Source: Leadbettera azotonutricia ZAS-9
GTDB lineage: Bacteria; Spirochaetota; Spirochaetia; Treponematales; Breznakiellaceae
DNA: 64,000 nt
Assembly (NCBI RefSeq): GCF_000214355.1
Contig: NC_015577.1
Span: forward strand, 62,001-126,000
Reading direction: 5' to 3'
Shown here: one piece after another, positions 8,891 to 15,614 of the stretch
Layout: each line of letters opens with the position of its first letter
How positions within the stretch are numbered: the first letter of the stretch is position 1
Position numbers and translations under genes: made by a program
The notes under the pieces: model-generated
What the model saw: the letters and a program-made list of their open reading frames with translations, nothing else
Database searches by the model: none
Told to the model about the DNA's origin: nothing

Positions 8891-9430
8891 TTAGTGGCTG
8901 TGCCCGCAGCCTCCGCAGCTGTCGCAGTCTTCGCCATCGTGGTGATGATCGTGGGCATGGTGAGGGTGGCCATGGGCTATCTCTTCCTCGCTGGCTTCCC
9001 GAATATCCTTGACCGCTACATCAAAGTTGAGATCCACCCCAGCCAGGGGATGGTTGCCGTCTATGGTAACCTGATCCCCCGCAACCCCGGTCACGGTCAC
9101 CACACGGTAGCCGTCCGGGGTCTGGGCCTGGAACTCCATGCCCTCTTCCACAGTTTCGCCTTCGAAGCGATCCTTGGGAATACTGGTGATGAGCTGTTCG
9201 TCCCTTTCGCCGTAAGCGCTGGCAGCAGGCACGTGTACCTTAAAGCTATCCCCTGTGCCGTGCCCTTCCATGGCTTCTTCAAGGCCGGGAATGATGTTCC
9301 CATACCCATGGAGGTAAACCAGGGGCTCGCCCTCTGAGGAGGAATCAAGAATTTGATTGCTATCGTCCGTAAGGGTATAGTCAAAGCTGACTATCGTGTT
9401 TTTCGCAATATTCATATTGATTTTTAACAC
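8891..9430 (-). CDS. slyD: SlyD-type FKBP peptidyl-prolyl isomerase
   Basis: A 179-residue SlyD-family prolyl isomerase and metallochaperone. The FKBP half begins NTIVSFDYTLTDD and has the LVYLHGYGNIIPGLEEAM segment; the inserted flap (chaperone) domain follows. The C-terminal tail is rich in His and Cys (HGHPHHAHDHHHDGEDCDSC), the metal-binding tail that in E. coli delivers nickel for hydrogenase maturation. The start is the GTG at 9430, because GGAGGG lies 8 bases upstream; the in-frame ATG at 9415 lacks any ribosome site. A nickel or iron handling role fits an anaerobe, but no hydrogenase maturation genes are adjacent. Confidence 0.9.
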   Translation of the reverse strand: MLKINMNIAKNTIVSFDYTLTDDSNQILDSSSEGEPLVYLHGYGNIIPGLEEAMEGHGTGDSFKVHVPAASAYGERDEQLITSIPKDRFEGETVEEGMEFQAQTPDGYRVVTVTGVAGDQVTIDGNHPLAGVDLNFDVAVKDIREASEEEIAHGHPHHAHDHHHDGEDCDSCGGCGHSH

Positions 9431-9533
9431 ATTTTTTTCCCTCCGTAAAGGCCGTTGTAACCATTAAAAGGGTGGTATGTTATTGTTGATAGATACTGAG
9501 TAAAATTTTCCTTATGATTAATTCCCGTTCAGT

Positions 9534-9571
9534 CCGTAACCGGTACTCCTCCTCCCGGTTACGGCTTTTTT
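9534..9571 (+). terminator. Plus-strand intrinsic terminator with no upstream gene
   Basis: A perfect 10-base stem (CCGTAACCGG, 9534-9543, with CCGGTTACGG, 9555-9564) and an 11-base loop are followed by CTTTTTT on the plus strand. The T run is absent on the minus strand, so it cannot serve slyD or ygiQ, which both read leftwards. It may end an unseen short plus-strand RNA or antisense transcription. Confidence 0.6.
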
Positions 9572-9590
9572 ATAGCCCATGCGTCGATTT

Positions 9591-11369
9591 TCACTTCAGA
9601 AGAGCCCCTGCGAGGTCTTCATGCCCTGCTTCCCGCAGGGCTTCAAGCGCCAGGAGGCGGTTTTCGGCTTTATTGAACTGAAGCAAGGCGCGCTGGAGGC
9701 GTTTTTCGCGTTCGCCGGGGACATGGATGGGCGCCATGGTACGGGGATCGAGGCCAGTATGGTACATGACTGTAGACAATGTGCCTGGGGTAGGGTAAAA
9801 ATCCTGAACCTGATCGGGGACAAAATGGCCTTTTTTGAGGAAAATAGCCAATTCTACCGCATCTTTGAGGGTGCATCCAGGATGCCCTGAGATAAAATAG
9901 GGGATAAGGTACTGTTTTAGCCCCAATTCCTTGTTCACCCTGGCAAACTTCCGGCTGAAACCTTCATAATCGTGATTTTTCCCCATTGCATTCAGGGTTT
10001 GCGGGGCAATATGCTCCGGCGCAACCTTGAGTTGGCCGGAAATATGGTACTTGCAAAGGGTTTCGAGGAATTCTTCCCCCCTCTTTTTGTCAAGATCGAT
10101 ATAATCGAAGCGAATTCCCGAACGGACAAAGGCTTTTTTAACGCCTTTTACCCCGCGAATCTGCTGCAGGGTTTCGAGGTAAGGGCCGTGATCCTGTTTG
10201 AGATTTGGGCAGGGCTCGGGGAAAAGACATTCCCTGTCGGCGCAAAAGCCGCCTTTTTGCTGTTTTTTACAGGCCGGGGCATAGAAATTGGCCGTAGGGC
10301 CGCCCACATCGTGGATATACCCCTTAAAATCCGGTGATTTGGCCAGGGCCGCAGCCTCCCTGACGAGGCTCTCGCTGCTGCGGGGTTGGACAGCCCTGCC
10401 CTGGTGAAAGGTGATGGCGCAGAATGAGCAGCCCCCGAAGCAGCCCCTGCTTGAGATTAGGGAGAATTCAACCTCTTTTAAGGCCGGTATGCCCCCCGCA
10501 TATACGGGATGGGCTTTTCGGGCAAAGGGTAGGCTATAGACGCGGTCAAGCTCTTTTTGCCCCAGGGGGAAAGCCGGGGGATTCTGGATCACCCAGCGTT
10601 CCCCGTCGCTCTTTTCGGCCAAAACCCCGGCGCTCAGCGGGTCGGCGTTGAGTTTCTGGATCATGAAGTGCCCGGCATACGCCCTGAGGGACTCGGGATC
10701 ATCCCCCTTCACCTTTTCATAGCCAGGGAGCTCGATGCTGCCCTCAGGCGGGGTCCGGCCCCTCACGCAGGTTCCCCGAATATCGCCTATTGCGTTGATT
10801 TCTTCGCCCCCCTTAAGCCGCCGGGCTATCTCCCTGATGGCGGATTCGCCCATGCCGTAGACCAGAATGTCGGCCTTGGAGTCCAGGAGCAGCGAACGCC
10901 GCACGGTGTTCGACCAGTAATCGTAATGGGCAAAGCGGCGGAGGCCCGCCTCTATCCCTCCGATAATGACGGGGATATTCTTGTATGCCGAGCGTATCCC
11001 TTCGACATATTTGAGCAAGGCGCGATCAGGCCGCAGACCGGCCTTGCCGCCTGGGGAATAGGCGTCATCGCTGCGGATTTTTTTGGCTGCCGTGTAGTGG
11101 GCCACCATGGAGTCCATATTGCCCGACCCTGCGAGAAAAGCGAGGCGGGGTCGTCCAAGAACGGTGTATGATTGGGGGTTTTTCCAGTCTGGCTGGGGTA
11201 TAATGCCGACCCTGAAACCATCGGCTTCGAGAACCCGGCAAATCAGGGACGCCGCAAACGAAGGGTGATCGACGTAGGCATCCCCGGAAACGAAGACAAA
11301 GTCGCAGGCTTCCCAGCCCCGGGCCTCCAAATCGGCCCGGGACAGAGGAAGAAAGCCGTTATCGGCCAA
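9591..11369 (-). CDS. YgiQ-family radical SAM protein
   Basis: A 592-residue member of the YgiQ family. It has an N-terminal domain (SGDAYVDHPSFAA) and a radical SAM core whose cluster motif C-x3-C-x2-C appears in SSRGCFGGCSFC near residue 310. A further Cys-rich segment (CKKQQKGGFCADRECLFPEPC) follows, as usual for this family. The function of YgiQ proteins is not settled. No ATG is available at the N terminus; the frame begins with TTG at 11369, six bases after the stop of the Nfu gene, so the two are likely one operon. The pairing of an iron-sulphur carrier with a multi-cluster radical SAM enzyme is sensible. Confidence 0.9.
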   Translation of the reverse strand: MADNGFLPLSRADLEARGWEACDFVFVSGDAYVDHPSFAASLICRVLEADGFRVGIIPQPDWKNPQSYTVLGRPRLAFLAGSGNMDSMVAHYTAAKKIRSDDAYSPGGKAGLRPDRALLKYVEGIRSAYKNIPVIIGGIEAGLRRFAHYDYWSNTVRRSLLLDSKADILVYGMGESAIREIARRLKGGEEINAIGDIRGTCVRGRTPPEGSIELPGYEKVKGDDPESLRAYAGHFMIQKLNADPLSAGVLAEKSDGERWVIQNPPAFPLGQKELDRVYSLPFARKAHPVYAGGIPALKEVEFSLISSRGCFGGCSFCAITFHQGRAVQPRSSESLVREAAALAKSPDFKGYIHDVGGPTANFYAPACKKQQKGGFCADRECLFPEPCPNLKQDHGPYLETLQQIRGVKGVKKAFVRSGIRFDYIDLDKKRGEEFLETLCKYHISGQLKVAPEHIAPQTLNAMGKNHDYEGFSRKFARVNKELGLKQYLIPYFISGHPGCTLKDAVELAIFLKKGHFVPDQVQDFYPTPGTLSTVMYHTGLDPRTMAPIHVPGEREKRLQRALLQFNKAENRLLALEALREAGHEDLAGALLK

Positions 11370-11375
11370 ATTTCA

Positions 11376-11600
11376 TCAAACCCCGACCACGGAGCTGACT
11401 TCGGGAATTTCTTTTTTGAGATAGCTTTCGATGCCCATTTTGAGGGTCATCTGGGCCATGGGGCAGCCACCGCAGGCGCCTGTGAGCTTGAGGGAAACAA
11501 TGCCCTCTTCATCCACTCCTACAAATTCAACGTCCCCGCCATCAGCCTGGAGCGAGGGGCGTACATTATCCAACGCGCTTTTGATCTGTTCTTCCAACAT
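11376..11600 (-). CDS. NifU-like C-terminal (Nfu) Fe-S carrier
   Basis: A 74-residue stand-alone Nfu domain. It contains RPSLQADGGDVEFVGV and the cluster-binding CxxC in LTGACGGCPMAQ. Such proteins hold and pass on a [4Fe-4S] cluster between two subunits. The length equals a single Nfu domain, without the N-terminal scaffold domain of full NifU. AGGAG lies upstream of the ATG. It precedes the YgiQ radical SAM gene by six bases and may supply its clusters. Confidence 0.9.
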   Translation of the reverse strand: MLEEQIKSALDNVRPSLQADGGDVEFVGVDEEGIVSLKLTGACGGCPMAQMTLKMGIESYLKKEIPEVSSVVGV

Positions 11601-11744
11601 ATTCTTCTCCTTTTAGTAATATACTCTTTTTTGAATATTGGGGCAAGACGGATGTGTTGAGGGATAAGAGTCCGTCTGCACCATAGGCATAACCGTTTTT
11701 TCTATAATTCCCCAAATTTCTTATGACTTTGAGAAAAATTCATT

Positions 11745-11792
11745 AAAAAAATGAAGCGCCACGCATCCTGACGCCATATAAGGTGTGGAGGC
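11745..11792 (+). repeat. Interspersed repeat copy 1 carrying a ribosome site
   Basis: This 48-base unit begins with seven A, continues as TGAAGCGCCACGCATCC, and ends in GGTGTGGAGGC. It matches the copy at 32405-32452 at all but one base. The GGAG near its end is the ribosome binding site of the Rpn gene starting at 11797. Confidence 0.85.
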
Positions 11793-11796
11793 TTTT

Positions 11797-12606
11797 ATGC
11801 ACAAAGAACAGCTATCTCCCCTGTATGACTATGCCGTAAAGATCATCTTCGGCGACCAGAAGAACATCGAGAACCTGGCAGGACTTCTCAAGCCGATTTT
11901 AGACCTGCCACCGGAGGATTATGACAAGCTCACCATTGTCGATCCTTTCATGAAGCGGCTCTTCCGCAAGGACAAGCTGGGAATTTTGGATGCAAAGGTG
12001 ACGACCAAAACAGGCCGTATCATCAATGTGGAGATCCAGGTAAAGCCCTTTTCCACTTTGAGGCAGCGTATCATTTACTACTTGGCAAAACTGCTGGTTG
12101 AACAGCTTAAAAGTGGCTTTGATTACGGAAAACTCGTGGAGACCGTATGCGTGGTGATATGCGATCATGTGCTTATACCAGAGGAGGAGGGTTTCCTCAA
12201 TATCTATGGTCTCAGGAACGCCAAATCAGAAAACCTGTTTACGAAATTGCTAAAACTCTATATAATAGAGTTACCGAAGCTGCCCAAGGATGACGATGGC
12301 TCTCCTATGTGGGCCTGGCTTCAGTTTTTCAAGTGCAGGAAAGAGGAGGAATTCGACATGCTCGCAGAAAAACACCCCGAAGTTCGCCCTATTGTTGCGG
12401 AATACAAAAAACTCACCTGGAGCGAACGGCGGCGCATGATCGCTGACCTCAAGGAAAAATACCGCCGTGATGACGCGGCTGTTCTGGCAGATGCGCTTAT
12501 GGATAATAGCCGGGAAATAGCACGGGCATTGAAAACCCAGGGTTATTCTATAGATAAAATCGCGGCCGCCACCCGGCTTTCGCAGGAAGAAATCGAAACT
12601 TTGTGA
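11797..12606 (+). CDS. Rpn-family recombination-promoting nuclease
   Basis: A 269-residue protein of the Rpn / 'PD-(D/E)xK transposase' family. The nuclease core is visible as GILDAKV followed by INVEIQV (Asp ... Glu-x-Gln). The C terminus ends in a predicted helix-turn-helix-like segment (GYSIDKIAAATRLSQEEIETL is the last part). E. coli RpnA proteins cut DNA and promote recA-independent recombination. The ATG at 11797 is chosen because the repeat just upstream supplies GGAGG; a GTG twelve bases earlier lies inside the repeat. The gene is multicopy and mobile-looking in many spirochaetes and opens the eroded island here. Confidence 0.8.
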   Translation: MHKEQLSPLYDYAVKIIFGDQKNIENLAGLLKPILDLPPEDYDKLTIVDPFMKRLFRKDKLGILDAKVTTKTGRIINVEIQVKPFSTLRQRIIYYLAKLLVEQLKSGFDYGKLVETVCVVICDHVLIPEEEGFLNIYGLRNAKSENLFTKLLKLYIIELPKLPKDDDGSPMWAWLQFFKCRKEEEFDMLAEKHPEVRPIVAEYKKLTWSERRRMIADLKEKYRRDDAAVLADALMDNSREIARALKTQGYSIDKIAAATRLSQEEIETL

Positions 12607-12627
12607 TGCAAGGCGCCTATCCGGATC

Positions 12628-12858
12628 TTAAGTCCCTGCGGCGGCGATGCGTTCCCGGACCATCTCGCCAATGATTTGGGCGGGAGTTTGATGGGCAGTT
12701 TCGGCAATGGTCAGAATATAATTTGCTGCGACCGGATCAAGGGAATCCAACAAATTGCGCTGTTGGGCAAACACTCCAGGAATATTGGTCAGTTTCGGGG
12801 TGGTTTTGGTTAAAAGCTCATCCAAGGCGTCTGCTTCTTCGTCGGTCATTCTTGCCAT
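12628..12858 (-). CDS. Small antitoxin-like protein
   Basis: A 76-residue acidic-to-neutral protein (starts MARMTDEEADALDELLTK) with predicted helices and a C terminus ending IIGEMVRERIAAAG. It lies 11 bases downstream of an 83-residue protein that resembles a toxin, so the pair may be a type II toxin-antitoxin module in toxin-first order. I do not recognise a named family with certainty. A ribosome site (GGAGG) precedes the ATG. The assignment as antitoxin is by position and size only. Confidence 0.5.
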   Translation of the reverse strand: MARMTDEEADALDELLTKTTPKLTNIPGVFAQQRNLLDSLDPVAANYILTIAETAHQTPAQIIGEMVRERIAAAGT

Positions 12859-12869
12859 ATCGTTCCCTC

Positions 12870-13121
12870 CTATATTCCTAAACCATCAAGAAATTGTTGT
12901 CTGGCTTTCATCGCATGAAACACATTAACAGATTTCTCATCAATACGATTGTACATAACCTCAATAATATTCCCTGCCTGGTCAAACCCTATAACAAGGT
13001 ATTTGTTATCGAATCCTTCCATCAGCACATCCCGAAGCTGGGTCTTAAATGCCCACTGAATATCCGCTTCTGTGTAACCATGCTTAAATGCTGCCGGGTT
13101 AAACTCAATCTGCGGTTCCAT
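12870..13121 (-). CDS. Small toxin-like protein (BrnT/DUF4258-like)
   Basis: An 83-residue protein. It starts MEPQIEFNPAAFKHGYTEADI, has a beta-rich middle (YLVIGFDQAGNIIEVMYN) and ends with VFHAMKARQQFLDGLGI. The KHG motif near the start, the GFD/GP.DxxGN middle and HAMxAR near the end resemble small proteins often annotated as toxins beside RHH-type partners. It is followed by the 76-residue partner in the same direction. Activity is unknown; an RNase fold is the usual expectation for BrnT-like proteins. Confidence 0.55.
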   Translation of the reverse strand: MEPQIEFNPAAFKHGYTEADIQWAFKTQLRDVLMEGFDNKYLVIGFDQAGNIIEVMYNRIDEKSVNVFHAMKARQQFLDGLGI

Positions 13122-13154
13122 ATTTTATCTTATGACAAAACAGTGGAAAAATCA

Positions 13155-13256
13155 ACGCGGTTAGATATGGGGTCGGAACGGGCTACCGTCAAAGACATCT
13201 ATGGCCATGCACCCTTTCAGGTAATATTAACTTTATATGGCATTCACGCATACTGA
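13155..13256 (+). pseudogene. C-terminal scar of a tyrosine recombinase
   Basis: The frame reads RATVKDIYGHAPFQVILTLY and ends three codons later. This fits the end of phage-type tyrosine integrases (TVSDILGHASIQITLDTYGH-like). It has the His of the GH motif and, ten residues on, the Tyr of the active site. No N-terminal part or other catalytic residue is visible upstream, so only the tail remains. It abuts the broken surface-protein gene. Confidence is moderate because only about 33 residues are involved. Confidence 0.4.
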
Positions 13257-14140
13257 AAGTATGGGAATTCTATTAGACGCCAGTGCAATAATGGGCGTTA
13301 TAACACAATAACCGTAACGGCAACAGTAGTAAGCCTTACCAAGGGTAAAACTATTGTCTTGCCACGTGTTGTGCCTTTTGAAATCGCATAGATGCAAGAT
13401 TCAATTATTGGACAATTGATGGGGTAGAAACACAGGGGGATCAATCACTCACAAACCAGCTTACCCTTGCCATGGACGCCCATAAAACCGTGCGGACCGT
13501 ATTCACGAGGAGAGTTGCGGTAAGCACTACCGACAATGAGGGCATGGGCAGCTTCCGTGAAGCCCTTGCCAATGCGCTGGAGGGGGACATTATCACCCTG
13601 CCCGCGAATGGAACCATCACCCTGACAAGCGTTCTGCCCGTTATTACCAGGAGCGTTACGATTATGGGGAACGGCGCGACCCTGACCCAGAGCGGCTTTA
13701 CGCCGGACAGCAGCACCCAGCTTCTGTACATCAACAGTACCAGCGCGACGGTGAAGATCAGCCAGCTGTACTTTAAGGGGGGCAGGGCAACGAGCAACGG
13801 CGGCGCGATTTACAAAAGCGGCGGAACCAATACCCTGACGGGGAATCTGTTCTTCGGGAATACCGCGCCTAACTACAATGTAGTTTACAGCACGGCAACA
13901 TCCGGGGGCTACAATGTCTCGGACAAAGCCGCCGGCACGGCCTCCGCTACCGGCAGCGGCTACGCGAGCGTCGTCGGGGACCTGTTTGATGTTACGGACA
14001 TCACCTTTGACGCAGCATCCAAGCCCGCTTCGGCGACCGACCTGAAAACGCTGACCACCCTGCCGCCGGACTTCCCGGAGGTGTACTTCGACGGTACGCT
14101 CCGCACCTTGCCGGCAACGGCGGGCGCGGCGGCGCAGTAG
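13257..14140 (+). pseudogene. Broken surface protein (beta-helix type) fragment
   Basis: This is the remnant of a larger cell-surface protein. One frame reads NGRYNTITVTATVVSLTKGK up to a stop at 13389. Coding sense then resumes in another frame from about 13382 with FNYWTIDGVETQGDQS and MDAHKTVRTVF, then a CSLREAL-like segment (NEGMGSFREALANALEGD) and a beta-helix stretch (GGRATSNGGAIYKSGG). It ends QTAGAAAQ-like at 14140. The first part and any signal peptide are missing and a frameshift separates the two segments. The style matches the polymorphic-repeat lipoprotein at 31-32 kb, so it may be a decayed relative brought in with the neighbouring integrase scar. Confidence 0.6.
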
Positions 14141-14149
14141 GCAAATCGA

Positions 14150-14203
14150 AACTGCGCCCATCTCTGCAATTTTTAATCAAAAAAAGCAGAGATGGGTGCA
14201 GTT
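14150..14203. repeat. Long inverted repeat (18-base arms)
   Basis: The arms 14150-14167 and 14186-14203 pair at 17 of 18 bases (AACTGCGCCCATCTCTGC against its near reverse complement), with an AT-rich 18-base loop. It lies ten bases after the end of the broken surface gene. No T run follows, so it may be a terminator remnant or the end of a small mobile element. Confidence 0.6.
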
Positions 14204-14241
14204 ATATTATCTGCGGTTAATACTCTTGCGGGACAACAATT

Positions 14242-14281
14242 TTAATTCGTGGCGAGGGGGTTAAGGTATACGCAAGAGCGC
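14242..14281 (+). repeat. Direct repeat A flanking the orphan antitoxin
   Basis: The unit ATTCGTGGCGAGGGGGTTAA is followed shortly by CGCAAGAGCGC. It recurs at 14704-14740 with small gaps. An inverted copy of CGCAAGAG (CTCTTGCG) lies just upstream at 14223-14230. Confidence 0.6.
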
Positions 14282-14336
14282 ATGACGCCGAATTATTTGG
14301 GGTAGCTATGGGCAAACATCATTTTCTGAAAAAATC

Positions 14337-14609
14337 TTACGCATTTTCCAGTGCTTCCAATTCATCCATAGTCTTTTCTACCACTTTCCCAGCGGCAAAT
14401 TCTGCTATGGATTGTTTTAGCCGTTCTATGTTTTTTTCATTGTAATAAGGATCGGAAATTTCAAAAGGAATTTTGCCCTGCCGCAGCGACTGGCGTATAA
14501 ATATATTGATCGCTGTGGACAGGTTCATCCCGAAGCCGTTAAACATGGTTTCAGCTTGTTCCTTAATATCACGATCCAGCCTGACGGTTACATTGATAGT
14601 TTCTGCCAT
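14337..14609 (-). CDS. Orphan RelB/DinJ-family antitoxin
   Basis: A 90-residue protein starting MAETINVTVRLDRDIKEQAE, then MNLSTAINIFIRQSLRQGKIPFEI split over two segments. This is the ribbon-helix-helix signature of DinJ/RelB antitoxins. The start at 14609 has AAGGTGG nine bases upstream; the frame runs further upstream but without a ribosome site. The toxin (YafQ/RelE) that normally follows is missing: the 130 bases downstream hold no suitable frame. Near-identical direct repeats flank the gene, suggesting it arrived or was left by a cassette-like event. Confidence 0.8.
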   Translation of the reverse strand: MAETINVTVRLDRDIKEQAETMFNGFGMNLSTAINIFIRQSLRQGKIPFEISDPYYNEKNIERLKQSIAEFAAGKVVEKTMDELEALENA

Positions 14610-14984
14610 AATGACCACCTTAATAATAAATATATCCGATATTTTCGTGCATTTCAAGTCATTTGCACGTGCTTTTTTGACTTCTTTTACTTTACGGTTA
14701 AAATTATTCGTGGCGAGGGGGGTTAATACCCAAGAGCCCGCTTGCACAGGAGGGAAAGGGGGGAGTAGTCCTCTAATCTTTTCATCTTATCTGATGAATT
14801 CAAAAATTACTGTTTTTTTGAAGGACACAGTCGAATTGTTTTTTAAGTCCCTCATCTATCCTTATACTCAACATGGAAATTGCAGACGAAAAAGCCGCCC
14901 GGCTGTCGGGCTTTTGCACTGGGCCGTTGACGAGGGGTAACGCGTTTACTTGACTATTTTGCGATTTATCAGCATCTTTAAGCT
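14610..14984. other. Intergenic stretch between antitoxin and small hypothetical
   Basis: No coding sense is visible. It contains direct repeat B (14704-14740), a purine-rich run near 14750 and a short hairpin (AAAAGCC at 14890-14896 with GGCTTTT at 14909-14915) that could stop transcription in either direction. A third weak match to the repeat core (GACGAGGGGTAAC) occurs near 14930. Confidence 0.5.
14704..14740 (+). repeat. Direct repeat B flanking the orphan antitoxin
   Basis: ATTCGTGGCGAGGGGGGTTA followed by CCCAAGAGCCCGC, matching repeat A at 14242-14281 apart from small gaps. The two copies start about 460 bases apart and bracket the antitoxin gene. Confidence 0.6.
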
Positions 14985-15557
14985 ATGCTTAGCTGTGCTG
15001 CATGTGCGAATAGAGCCATTCCCGATGAATACCGTACCACGGCGGAAGGGCTCTTTCCGGCTTCGAACTTTACAGAGGGGAACGGGCCGACCCAGGATTC
15101 GGCCAGGATCTTTGCGGAGACTTTAGGCATCGGAAAAGAATATAATTCCAGGCTGGGCAGCCGCAATGCCCTGGGGGAATTTCTTGATTCCTTCAGGAAC
15201 AACCTGGAACTGTTGATCCAAAAAACTTGGGTGGAAAAAGCAGAAGAGCAGCGCAAGGAGGACCTCCTGGATCGGCTGCCGGATTTGATTGCCGGCATCG
15301 AACAGGGGGAATATCAGCGGGCGCTGCAGGAATTCGGCAGCATCCTTGAAGAGCTGGCCTATCTCCTTTTTGGCGCCCAGAGCCACAAGGAAGATTTTAC
15401 CGAGTACACCTTTAGAATCGATTCCCAGATGGGGCTTTTCTGGTGGTACGGCAGCAGGCTCGGCAGCCCCGAAGTCCGGCAATGGGCAGGCAGGGCCGGC
15501 AAGGATCTTCTTTTGGCAGTGCTGCTCATAGGGATTTGCTTCCTGGCGGATTTTTAA
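14985..15557 (+). CDS. Hypothetical protein with C-terminal membrane anchor
   Basis: A 190-residue protein that I do not recognise. The body is helical and charged (ELLIQKTWVEKAEEQRKEDL). The last 20 residues are hydrophobic (LLLAVLLIGICFLADF), so it is probably a tail-anchored inner-membrane protein facing the cytoplasm. It begins MLSCAACANRA without an evident ribosome site; a stop codon immediately upstream rules out extension. It lies 57 bases before glnS and may share its transcript. Possibly a lineage-specific spirochaete gene. Confidence 0.55.
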   Translation: MLSCAACANRAIPDEYRTTAEGLFPASNFTEGNGPTQDSARIFAETLGIGKEYNSRLGSRNALGEFLDSFRNNLELLIQKTWVEKAEEQRKEDLLDRLPDLIAGIEQGEYQRALQEFGSILEELAYLLFGAQSHKEDFTEYTFRIDSQMGLFWWYGSRLGSPEVRQWAGRAGKDLLLAVLLIGICFLADF

Positions 15558-15614
15558 TTTCAATTATAATGAATATAAATTGAATATCTTTTTTCCATTA
15601 AAGAGGGTGTAAAT

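Noticed and set aside
9413-9415. ATG start for slyD
   Set aside because: The GTG at 9430 has GGAGGG at ideal distance, while the ATG has none.
11797-12606. An intact insertion sequence around the Rpn gene
   Set aside because: No terminal inverted repeats or target duplication flank it; the only repeat is the interspersed unit shared with unrelated genes.
14204-14336. A RelE/YafQ toxin partner for the orphan antitoxin
   Set aside because: The stretch downstream of the antitoxin is too short and has stops in the relevant frames.
14204-14745. Integron attC sites
   Set aside because: The repeats lack the complementary RYYYAAC and GTTRRRY core ends at the right places, and no integron integrase is in the window.
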